From: Flavobacteriales bacterium
GTDB taxonomy: Bacteria; Bacteroidota; Bacteroidia; Flavobacteriales_D; SKUL01
Length of the DNA stretch: 5,894 nucleotides
Direction of reading: 5' to 3'
Assembly (NCBI GenBank): GCA_007129985.1
Contig: SKUL01000316.1
Span: 1 to 5,894 of the forward strand
Position 1 is the first letter of the stretch, and every line of letters begins with the position of its first letter. A program made the translations under genes and the position numbers. The notes under the pieces were generated by a model. The model searched no databases. It was not told where the DNA came from and worked only from the letters and a program-made list of their open reading frames with translations. Below, piece after piece: positions 1 to 5,629 of the stretch.

Positions 1-1276
1 CATGCTAATTCCGGTGAATATGGTGGAGAGCCTTATTCGCGAGCGGCAATACAGACAGACCGAAGCTCAAGATGAAATATCGCTTAAATGGGGCTATCCC
101 CAAACCATTGGCGGCTTGGTGCTCAGCGTTCCATACACTGTGTACAACACTGTGAAGCGCGAAGACAAGGAAGATGTTTTCACAACCACAGCATTTCACC
201 ACTTCCTGCCTGAGTAGCTGTTGATATCCGGTGATATAGACCCGGAGGTGCGTTACCGCGGAATATTTGAAACCACCGTATATGCTTCGCAACTATCGTT
301 GAGTGGACATTTTAACCTTCCCCGCGAAATAGAAATCAGCGATAAAAGGCTGCGCTGGAATGAAGCTGTTGTGAGCTTCGGTATTTCGGATTTGCGCAGC
401 ATTCGCGAGTCGGTTGTGTTGAATTGGGATGAAAAAGTCATTGACTTCAATCCCGGTTTGCCCTCCAGAGATGTACTTGAAAGCGGTATCAACGCTGAGG
501 TTGATATCATTTGGGACGAAGACGAGCATGATTTGAAGATTCCATTTTCGGTGGAATTGGACATTCGTGGCAGCGAATACCTCCACTTTTTACCGCTTGG
601 TAAAACCACCGATGTGAGTATTTCATCTGACTGGAATGCACCGGCTTTTGGGGGTGCGTTTCTTCCTGCTAATCGCGATATCAACGATAAAGGTTTTGAA
701 GCGAGCTGGCGGGTGTTGAATCTTAATCGCCCTTACCCCCAACAATTTAAAGGAAGTACCGCCGGCATTGCTGATTCGGCTTTTGGCGTTACCCTCATGT
801 TGCCTGTTGACCACTATCAAAAAAGCACAAGGGCTGCCAAGTACGCGGTGCTTTTCATCACGCTCACGTTTGTGGTGTTCTTTTTTATTCAGATTATGGC
901 CAAGGTGCGCATCCACCCTATTCAATATTTGCTCGTTGGCTTCGCACTTTGCCTGTTCTATACGCTTCTAATTGCTGTGGCCGAGCATATTCGATTTGGC
1001 TGGTCGTATTTGATAGCAGCAATGAGTACCGTATCGCTGATTGTTTTCTACGCTCATGGCACGTTTAAGAAAGCGAAGCTAACTGCGGTTCTGGCAGCCA
1101 TACTCACCTTGCTTTACGGCTACATTTTCAGCATCATACAACTGCATGATTTCGCCCTATTGGCGGGAAGCATAGGTTTGTTCTTTGCACTGAGTGTACT
1201 GATGTATGTAACGCGCAAAATTGACTGGTACAACAGCGGCGAGTTTACAAGCAAAAGGAGGGTGACCGAGGATTAA
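1..1276 (+). pseudogene. creD: CreD-family inner-membrane protein, interrupted by an in-frame stop; 5' end outside window
   Basis: CreD is an inner-membrane protein with a large periplasmic domain, linked in enterobacteria to the CreBC regulon and to envelope integrity; its biochemical role is unknown. The reading frame enters from the left edge (first full codon at 2-4) and shows family hallmarks: an N-terminal 'ESLIRERQ' stretch, 'KWGYPQT', 'FLPE', 'DPEVRYRGIFETTVY' (236-280), 'GFEASWRVLNLNR', 'PVDHYQKSTRAAKY', then about five membrane helices at roughly 840-900, 920-980, 995-1055, 1080-1140 and 1150-1210, ending at 'RKIDWY' plus a short tail. Only about the first 20 residues seem missing, so the whole would be near the usual 450 residues. 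A TAG at 215-217 interrupts the frame without shifting it. Translation could restart at TTG 221, but that product would lack the first membrane anchor. Likely a recent nonsense allele; sequencing error or readthrough are alternatives. Family identity is very secure, loss of function less so. Confidence 0.88.
215..217 (+). other. In-frame amber codon inside creD
   Basis: The codons read TTC CTG CCT GAG TAG CTG TTG ATA TCC GGT. CreD proteins commonly read 'FLPEEL.(I/V)SG' here, so the TAG sits exactly where a second Glu is expected; one G-to-T change (GAG to TAG) explains it. No insertion or deletion is needed, and the protein on both sides aligns without a gap. There is no stem-loop directly after it that would point to programmed recoding. 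Confidence 0.85.
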
Positions 1277-1283
1277 ATTCCTC
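1268..1283 (+). other. Short inverted repeat over the creD stop codon
   Basis: GAGGA (1268-1272) and TCCTC (1279-1283) can form a 5-bp stem with the loop TTAAAT, which contains the TAA stop of creD. A pyrimidine-rich stretch of CTCC repeats follows rather than a T run, so it does not fit a classical intrinsic terminator. Neighbouring GGAGG at about 1257-1261 could also pair with the CCTCC repeats. It may weakly end creD transcription, or be chance. Confidence 0.2.
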
Positions 1284-1401
1284 CTCCTCTCCTTCTCCAA
1301 CCAAAGCACTTTGCTGGTTTTTCATACCTTAGACGAAATTGAATAGGGCGTGGCTTAGGTTGTGTTTCCCAAACCCGAGTGGCGTCGAAAAGCAGTTTCA
1401 A

Positions 1402-1938
1402 ATGGATACCGAAAAAACCTTGACCGCCTTTAAAGCGCATGTTGCGAAATGGAAAGAGCTGGTTGAGAAGTACGAACTGGAAGAGCTCACGCGCAAGCCA
1501 AACGATGCGTCGTGGTCGCTTGGGCAGGTATGCTACCACGTGATTAAAGTGCATGAAGCCTTCTATATGAAACACGCGTGGCAGTGCCTGCATCAGGAGG
1601 AAGGTGCTACAAAATCGGGTGGTTCAAAGAACTTTATGGGGCGGATTATCTTCTTTTTCAAGTCCATTCCACCGATGAAAATCAAAATGCCGGCATCTCA
1701 TGCATTTGAGCCACCGCAACCCGAGAGTAAAAAGCAACTCAGCGAGGATTTTGACAAGATGGTGGAGCAAATGGATGCAGTGTATGCACAATTACCCCAT
1801 GCAGACTTAAACATCCGTTCAAAACACCCTATGCTCGATATGCTCAATGCCTGGGAGTGGTTTCAGGGCGCGGTATTTCACGCCAAACATCATTTTTTAC
1901 AAGCGAAGCGGGTGGAGAAGTTTTTGGGAGTTAATTAG
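1402..1938 (+). CDS. DinB-like four-helix-bundle metalloprotein
   Basis: Encodes 178 residues, the usual length for DinB/DinB_2-like proteins, which are small cytoplasmic four-helix bundles that bind a divalent metal through three histidines; some members are thiol-dependent transferases or hydrolases, most are uncharacterised. Seen here: an N-terminal amphipathic helix (about 5-30), then 'WSLGQVCYHVIKVHE' with the candidate ligand H46, and a C-terminal 'EWFQGAVFHAKHHFLQAKRV' with H160 and H164 as the other two ligands (HxxxH). The loop between (about 65-110) is longer and basic/hydrophobic, which is unlike minimal members. The ATG at 1402 is preferred because the conserved fold begins there; the same frame opens to a TTG at 1339, but its extra 21 residues look like non-coding translation. 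It ends with TAG. It lies 125 bp after creD and has no close operon partner. Substrate cannot be told from sequence. Confidence 0.82.
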   Translation: MDTEKTLTAFKAHVAKWKELVEKYELEELTRKPNDASWSLGQVCYHVIKVHEAFYMKHAWQCLHQEEGATKSGGSKNFMGRIIFFFKSIPPMKIKMPASHAFEPPQPESKKQLSEDFDKMVEQMDAVYAQLPHADLNIRSKHPMLDMLNAWEWFQGAVFHAKHHFLQAKRVEKFLGVN

Positions 1939-2078
1939 AGTTCGAAAGGCCCTTGCTTCCTTGCATGGTAGTGAAGATGATGTGTGCTTAACTTAGAAAA
2001 CTTCAGAGAAATAAATTCTCCCTCTGTTATGTTCATTTGCCCAACAAGTGTTATTTTGCGCCAAAGCGACCGCGACAC

Positions 2079-2225
2079 ATGAAGAATACACTGCTGATTA
2101 TACTGCTTATTATCGCCCTGGCCATGGTGGTTCTGGGTATTATGAACGGAATGATACCCCCTATTCTCACAGGACTCGGGTTTGTAGTGATTGCGTGGTT
2201 GATTTATCGTATCCGCGAGGTTTAA
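2079..2225 (+). CDS. Small two-helix membrane protein, 48 aa, function unknown
   Basis: An ATG at 2079 opens a 48-residue protein with a Lys at position 2, a hydrophobic helix at about 4-21, a short turn containing 'NGMIPP', a second helix at about 27-43 and a basic end 'YRIREV'. This is a typical helical hairpin with both ends predicted on the cytoplasmic side (positive-inside rule). The frame stays open upstream to a TTG at 2037, but those codons give a polar, basic stretch and ATG fits better. No family is recognised; such hairpins are common and widely misannotated. The 140-bp gap before it suggests its own promoter; an AT-rich stretch with ATTTG/TTTTG at 2032-2058 vaguely resembles the Bacteroidota -7 element, but no convincing -33 TTG is spaced correctly. 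Its stop lies 15 bp from the stop of the opposite-strand lipoprotein gene. Confidence 0.6.
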   Translation: MKNTLLIILLIIALAMVVLGIMNGMIPPILTGLGFVVIAWLIYRIREV

Positions 2226-2240
2226 GACCGCTAAATAGGC

Positions 2241-3224
2241 TCAAGAGAAGGCCGCCATTACCATACCAACATTCAACAGCCCTGTGAGTAAGGCAATAGC
2301 GATGGCTATGGCGCTAATAGCCAAGCCCTTGTAAACTGTTGGTTTCTTGCCGGTTCTCACAACACCCATAATACCGGCAATCAATGAAAACAAGGACAAA
2401 CCCACTCCAACTACCGACAAGATTTGCACGAAGAGTAAAGAGGTCCCAATGTTGGATAAACCAATCAATATCAAAATCGGTAAAGCAGAAATGATGGATG
2501 TGCCCAATGCAACCAGGCTCGTGGGTTCAGCCACTCGGGGGTCTTTAGAAGACGAAGCGGCCTCTTCTTCTATCTTTTCGGTGCGGCCCCATTTATCGCG
2601 AATTTGTGCCAGGTCGCGCAGATAGACCATTCTCACGGCACCCTCCTCGTAGCACGGTGAGTAGTACAGTGCATTGGCTTCGCGGTTTTCAATCAGCACC
2701 TCTTCCCTTCTTCCATCTCTGAAAAAGAGCGTCACGCAATTTTTGCTGTCTAACACAGGGCCGTCAAACGTCAAAATTTCGCCATTCCGCATCACCACCC
2801 TGCTCACGAGTTCGATGTTGAATGTTTCCTCCGCTCCAAAAATGGCCTCACACGGCCGGTAGGTCAACTCACCGTCGGAGATTTCAATCAGCCTTACAAG
2901 ATGAAACCGGTTGCCGTCTAACAAGAAAATGGTATCACATCTGGCTTGACTGAATTCTTTTGCAATTTCTGGCACCAACAACAACTCGGCGTCATCGCAT
3001 TCCAACGAAGCCACAATTTCTTGCTTGTCATCGGCGAGTCTTTGAGGCACTTTCACAGCGCGTTTCGGCGTTGGATTGTGGGCCTTTGCCGTTGGCTTTG
3101 CTTTGTGCCACTCTACATGATAGCCCGGGCGGTATAACCGTTTTTCTACTTTACAAGAGGAATAACATATATTGAAGGTGATCAATATCAACACATTCAG
3201 CGAAATGTGAAAAACCCTTCTCAA
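2241..3224 (-). CDS. Lipoprotein E of a five-gene paralogous array, with duplicated two-cysteine domain and C-terminal membrane region
   Basis: Last gene of the - strand operon, 327 residues. The start is TTG at 3224-3222, overlapping the TGA of gene D by four bases (TTGA); the predicted protein begins with a basic 'MRR' followed by a hydrophobic core. The lipidated residue is taken as C24 (in YSSC) because 'KVEKRLYRPGYHVEWHK' follows it exactly as in the paralogs; the -3 Tyr is a poor lipobox. A polar linker runs to about 95. Two tandem copies of a small domain follow: C96-C125 (CDTIFLLDG ... YRPC) and C163-C191 (CVTLFFRDG ... YYSPC). An acidic/Ser-rich spacer 'EEEAASSS' leads into hydrophobic segments at about 237-258, 262-290 and 299-325, the last two resembling the DUF4190 hairpin ('GIMGVVRTG', 'KGLAISAIAIA'). 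Probably membrane-tethered, with the cysteine domains in the periplasm. The role is unknown. No terminator is visible after it. Confidence 0.85.
   Translation of the reverse strand: MRRVFHISLNVLILITFNICYSSCKVEKRLYRPGYHVEWHKAKPTAKAHNPTPKRAVKVPQRLADDKQEIVASLECDDAELLLVPEIAKEFSQARCDTIFLLDGNRFHLVRLIEISDGELTYRPCEAIFGAEETFNIELVSRVVMRNGEILTFDGPVLDSKNCVTLFFRDGRREEVLIENREANALYYSPCYEEGAVRMVYLRDLAQIRDKWGRTEKIEEEAASSSKDPRVAEPTSLVALGTSIISALPILILIGLSNIGTSLLFVQILSVVGVGLSLFSLIAGIMGVVRTGKKPTVYKGLAISAIAIAIALLTGLLNVGMVMAAFS
2586..2939 (-). repeat. Internal tandem duplication of the two-cysteine domain in lipoprotein E
   Basis: Copy 1 spans residues about 96-150 (2939-2775) and copy 2 about 163-213 (2738-2586). 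Both start with C-x-T-(I/L)-F-(L/F)-x-DG and reach a second Cys preceded by Tyr ('TYRPC', 'YYSPC'); the two Cys are 29 and 28 residues apart. Copy 1 ends in 'MRNGEI', as in the single-domain paralogs. The copies are diverged at DNA level, so the duplication is old. The other complete paralogs in the window have a single copy. Confidence 0.65.
3102..3155 (-). repeat. Conserved 18-codon lipobox-proximal block, copy in gene E
   Basis: Encodes CKVEKRLYRPGYHVEWHK. It differs from the gene D copy at one residue only (Tyr for His at position 8), while the codons differ at many third positions, which points to protein-level selection. Confidence 0.9.
3221..3224 (-). promoter_or_regulatory. TTGA stop-start overlap coupling genes D and E
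   Basis: On the - strand the sequence TTTTGAGA contains the D stop (TGA, 3223-3221) and the E start (TTG, 3224-3222). No Shine-Dalgarno-like purine run precedes it, so E translation probably depends on ribosomes finishing D. The same octamer occurs at the B/C junction. Confidence 0.6.
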
Positions 3225-4009
3225 AACCCAAAGCTAATCACAATCATAAGAAAAATTATGGATATTACAATACCGATGATGCCCGTGATCAAACCGGCTG
3301 TTCCAAATCCACGCCCCTTGAAACGACTGGGATTGGAACTGATGCGACCGAGGCTTATGAGGCTAAATATCAATGCCATGATACTAAAAACAAAAAAAGG
3401 CGCATAGATACCCACAATCCCCATAATCATGGAGGTAATACCCAAACCGTCAGCTCTTGCACTTGACGAACTTCCCCCTCCCCGGCTACCCACGTATGGA
3501 TCCCTGCGTCCGGAAATCATCTCTACTTCTCCGTTGGGAAAAAGTATGTGGTCTACCTCTCTACGGTCAATGAAGATAACAGGCCCGTCCTGGTTATCGC
3601 AGTTTCTGTACTTGATTTCAACCTGGTTGATTTCTTCTACCACCGCCCTGATGATAAAGCCGTCGTTCAGCACAATTGACGCACAGGGCTTTTGTGCAGC
3701 CAGCATTTTTTGCACCGGAGTCAATTCCGATTCATGAATTTCTTCCACAACAGAGGCTTTCAACCCGTCATCATGTTGGTTTAGAATGATGGGCTCCTCT
3801 TTTGGAGCAATCAAACGGCTCTCTTTGGACGCATTCTGAACTTCCGCAAGGTCCTTCTCAACAGGGCGTTCCGCTTCACTTTTCGATTTGGCTTTTTTAT
3901 GCCACTCAACGTGGTACCCCGGTCGGTGGAGGCGTTTTTCCACCTTACATCCTGCCAATAGCGCGGCAAACACACAAAACGCAACGACGAAAACCCAGTT
4001 ATTCTTCAT
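3221..4009 (-). CDS. Lipoprotein D of the array: lipobox, conserved block, two-cysteine domain, DUF4190-like C-terminus
   Basis: The clearest member of the family, 262 residues from an ATG at 4009. The signal peptide has a textbook lipobox LLAGC (C21), followed directly by the conserved 'KVEKRLHRPGYHVEWHK'. A charged Lys/Glu-rich linker covers about 39-105. The domain at about 109-162 reads C109 ASIVLNDG ... 'IKYRNC' (C137) 'DNQDGPVIFIDRREV' and ends in 'LFPNGE'; this resembles a short beta domain widespread in Bacteroidota proteins ('NGd.i.gkV.ei...I.Yk..dn..GP.y.i.ksdI..I.Y.NG'), here with two added cysteines. A Gly/Ser-rich hinge (174-184) precedes a DUF4190-like pair of membrane helices (about 191-221 and 236-260) joined by 'GRISSNPSRFKGRGF'. 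It starts 4 bp after gene C and overlaps E by 4 nt. Likely periplasmic, anchored at both ends; the specific function is not known. Confidence 0.88.
   Translation of the reverse strand: MKNNWVFVVAFCVFAALLAGCKVEKRLHRPGYHVEWHKKAKSKSEAERPVEKDLAEVQNASKESRLIAPKEEPIILNQHDDGLKASVVEEIHESELTPVQKMLAAQKPCASIVLNDGFIIRAVVEEINQVEIKYRNCDNQDGPVIFIDRREVDHILFPNGEVEMISGRRDPYVGSRGGGSSSSARADGLGITSMIMGIVGIYAPFFVFSIMALIFSLISLGRISSNPSRFKGRGFGTAGLITGIIGIVISIIFLMIVISFGF
3896..3949 (-). repeat. Conserved 18-codon lipobox-proximal block, copy in gene D
   Basis: Encodes CKVEKRLHRPGYHVEWHK, the consensus version, starting at the predicted lipidated C21. Confidence 0.92.
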
Positions 4010-4013
4010 GCTG

Positions 4014-4799
4014 CTAAATTAGTAACATAACAATGAGTACGGCTGTGATAACAAATGCAATAATCGAAATCCATCCCGCGCTGTACTTATCAGGTGCAAT
4101 CAGATATTGAAGCATACCAATAAAAGCCAATACCGTTGAAAGTGCAATAACCCATATAGCGCTTTCAAAAAGAAGAAAAATGATGGAAACTATCAGAGAG
4201 AAAATACCAAAAGGCTCAAGCGGTTTTTTGTCTTTTGATGCCTTGTCATCTTCGGTCACAGGGTAACGCGAATCAGGCGAGTTAAAGTCAGAAGAAGCTG
4301 ACAGTCCGGACTCAACATACTCTTCAAATGAAATTTCCAGCAAGTCATCCAATTTGCATGATTGAACAACATCGTGGCTGTCATCGCACAATTCGTATTC
4401 CAGCACGCCATCCTGAATGGATATAACCAAGGCCCTAACTTTAGACATGTCCTTGAATAAGAGAACTGCACACGGTTGTTCAAGGCTGTCGGGCACTAAT
4501 CGCGGCAACATAGTTTCTTCGGGCTTGCTTTCTCGCGATTCATTAAATGCTTGCATTGTATGCTCTTGCCACAAGCTTGTATTGATCTCCGCAAGAAGAT
4601 CGCCTGAAGGAAAATGATACTCGTTATGAATTAGTTGTGGAGGCTCAATCCGCTTTTGAGCGCTCTGATTTGCAATCGAAGATGGCTTTTTGTGCCATTC
4701 CACATGATAGCCCGGTCGGTGCAAACGTTTTTCTACACGACATGAAAAAAGCATGGACAATGCCAGCACAAAGATCAATATGCCACCCCACAATCTCAA
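4014..4799 (-). CDS. Lipoprotein C of the array: two-cysteine domain and diverged C-terminal membrane segments
   Basis: Encodes 261 residues from TTG at 4799-4797, which overlaps the TGA of gene B by four bases. The frame is open back to 4883, but a start there would overlap B by about 88 nt and put a polar Cys/His-rich stretch before the signal peptide; TTG 4799 gives a compact signal 'MRLWGGILIFVLALSMLFSC' with C20 lipidated. 'RVEKRLHRPGYHVEWHK' follows; Arg replaces the usual Lys at +2. The linker (39-108) is polar. The domain runs from C110 (CAVLLFKD) to C138 (LEYELC), with an additional C148; the 'DG' turn and the 'GP' after the second Cys are lost here, so this copy is the most diverged. 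An acidic segment (175-190) precedes hydrophobic stretches at about 197-234 and 241-261, which only loosely resemble DUF4190. It ends with TAG 4 bp before gene D. Unknown function. Confidence 0.83.
   Translation of the reverse strand: MRLWGGILIFVLALSMLFSCRVEKRLHRPGYHVEWHKKPSSIANQSAQKRIEPPQLIHNEYHFPSGDLLAEINTSLWQEHTMQAFNESRESKPEETMLPRLVPDSLEQPCAVLLFKDMSKVRALVISIQDGVLEYELCDDSHDVVQSCKLDDLLEISFEEYVESGLSASSDFNSPDSRYPVTEDDKASKDKKPLEPFGIFSLIVSIIFLLFESAIWVIALSTVLAFIGMLQYLIAPDKYSAGWISIIAFVITAVLIVMLLI
4689..4742 (-). repeat. Conserved 18-codon lipobox-proximal block, copy in gene C
   Basis: Encodes CRVEKRLHRPGYHVEWHK, starting at the predicted lipidated C20. Only the +2 residue departs from the gene D copy. 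Confidence 0.92.
4796..4799 (-). promoter_or_regulatory. TTGA stop-start overlap coupling genes B and C
   Basis: Again TTTTGAGA on the - strand: B ends TTT TGA (stop 4798-4796) and C starts TTG AGA (4799-4797). The match to the D/E junction is exact over eight bases and includes the last codon of the upstream gene and the second codon of the downstream one. Confidence 0.6.
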
Positions 4800-5629
4800 A
4801 ACACTATGGTGGTTAAAAGTCCGGTTGCAAAAAGTAATGCCAAAACGGTGAGAAAAGCAGAAACGATAACAATGTTCAGCCAAAAGGATTTATCCTCAGT
4901 AACAATGAGCAGAATCAGCGATAGAATGAGCATGCCTATAGCAGGTAAAAGCGCAAAAAAACCGGGAAGCGTTATGGATGTCAGCCCTATAGCAAGCAAG
5001 GATACGTAAAACAAAGCCTCAATAGCCCTCGGTACGTTGTGGGATTTCTCTTCCAGCGGCTTCAATGGTGCCTCTTCTTTTTCGGTGGATGCTTCGTCGT
5101 TGGTTTCTGTCTTGTCTCTGGCTTCAACCGGTTGCTGAGGAGTTGTTTCGGCAGGAGCCTCAGTCATTACTTTCCGAAAATCAATGGAATAAACATTAGA
5201 AAGCGCCGTGCGAAAAACAGGGCCATTGATCAGGTCACAACGCTCGTAGGCCAAAGTATATCTATCCATGCTTACTATGACACCGTATGCTCTTCTTCCA
5301 TCGCGAAAGAAAATGCTCACACATTTGCCCCGGCTGGTATCGGGATCTTGCCGGTGATTCTGGAGTTCAACTTCTTGTATCACGGCCTCTTGAGCTAACC
5401 AAGGTTGTGATTCCGACCATAAAAGGTCATCATTTCTGGTTGAAGCGACCAGGGCTTCATTGCTCAAATCATCGGTCATAGACTGATCAAGCGGTATAGG
5501 TGCTGAAGGCTTGGCTTTGTGCCACTCCACATGGTAACCCGGCCGATGCAGACGTTTTTCGATTTTGCACGACAACAAAAGCGCCGTCACCAAGAGCAAA
5601 AACGAGTATGACAAAAATCGAATCAACAC
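4796..5629 (-). CDS. Lipoprotein B of the array: two-cysteine domain, Glu/Thr-rich linker, membrane C-terminus
   Basis: Encodes 277 residues from a GTG at 5629-5627, whose first base is the last base of gene A's TAG stop. The signal peptide is short and hydrophobic with lipobox LLSC (C21), followed by 'KIEKRLHRPGYHVEWHK'. A polar linker covers about 39-100. The domain runs C103 (CVSIFFRDG) to C131 (LAYERC), then 'DLINGPVFRTALSNVYSIDF', keeping the GP of the family. A second linker (about 155-195) is rich in Glu, Thr and Pro, typical of an extended periplasmic spacer. Hydrophobic segments follow at about 203-243 and 250-275 with a short charged turn 'TEDKS' between; they lack the GRG signature of DUF4190. 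Probably an inner-membrane-tethered periplasmic protein. It shares the operon with A, C, D and E; what it does is not evident. Confidence 0.85.
   Translation of the reverse strand: MLIRFLSYSFLLLVTALLLSCKIEKRLHRPGYHVEWHKAKPSAPIPLDQSMTDDLSNEALVASTRNDDLLWSESQPWLAQEAVIQEVELQNHRQDPDTSRGKCVSIFFRDGRRAYGVIVSMDRYTLAYERCDLINGPVFRTALSNVYSIDFRKVMTEAPAETTPQQPVEARDKTETNDEASTEKEEAPLKPLEEKSHNVPRAIEALFYVSLLAIGLTSITLPGFFALLPAIGMLILSLILLIVTEDKSFWLNIVIVSAFLTVLALLFATGLLTTIVF
5516..5569 (-). repeat. Conserved 18-codon lipobox-proximal block, copy in gene B
   Basis: Encodes CKIEKRLHRPGYHVEWHK, starting at the predicted lipidated C21. The conserved-block copies in B, C, D and E lie 794-827 bp apart, i.e. once per gene. 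Confidence 0.92.

Noticed and set aside
215..217. TAG reassigned to an amino acid in this organism
   Set aside because: TAG is the natural terminator of the DinB-like gene (1936-1938) and of genes C (4014-4016) and A (5629-5631), where it sits exactly at operon junctions.
253..925. Long reverse-strand open frames under creD (up to 143 aa)
   Set aside because: They are antisense to a strongly conserved CreD frame, lack recognisable domains and have low-quality compositions.
1311..1332. TTG ... TACCTTAG as a Bacteroidota -33/-7 promoter for the DinB-like gene
   Set aside because: The -7-like element has one mismatch, but the spacing of about 11 bp is far from the expected 19 or so; no correctly spaced TTG is seen.
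1339..1401. Upstream extension of the DinB-like gene to TTG 1339
   Set aside because: The extra 21 residues do not look like part of a DinB fold and the start is weak; ATG 1402 fits the family length.
2006..2020. Inverted repeat GAGAA-ATAAA-TTCTC after the DinB-like gene
   Set aside because: A 5-bp AT-rich stem without a T run; too weak to call a terminator or operator.
2048..2287. 79-residue + strand frame overlapping the small membrane protein
   Set aside because: Its translation is polar and repeat-free with no family look, and it runs into the opposite-strand gene E; the 48-residue hairpin frame is more protein-like.
4800..4883. Upstream extension of gene C to a start at 4883
   Set aside because: It would overlap gene B by about 88 nt and place a polar Cys/His-rich stretch before the signal peptide; TTG at 4799 gives a normal lipoprotein signal and a 4-nt overlap as at D/E.
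2347..5481. Many + strand open frames opposite the lipoprotein operon
   Set aside because: Each lies antisense to a gene with clear signal peptide and conserved block; none shows domain-like sequence.
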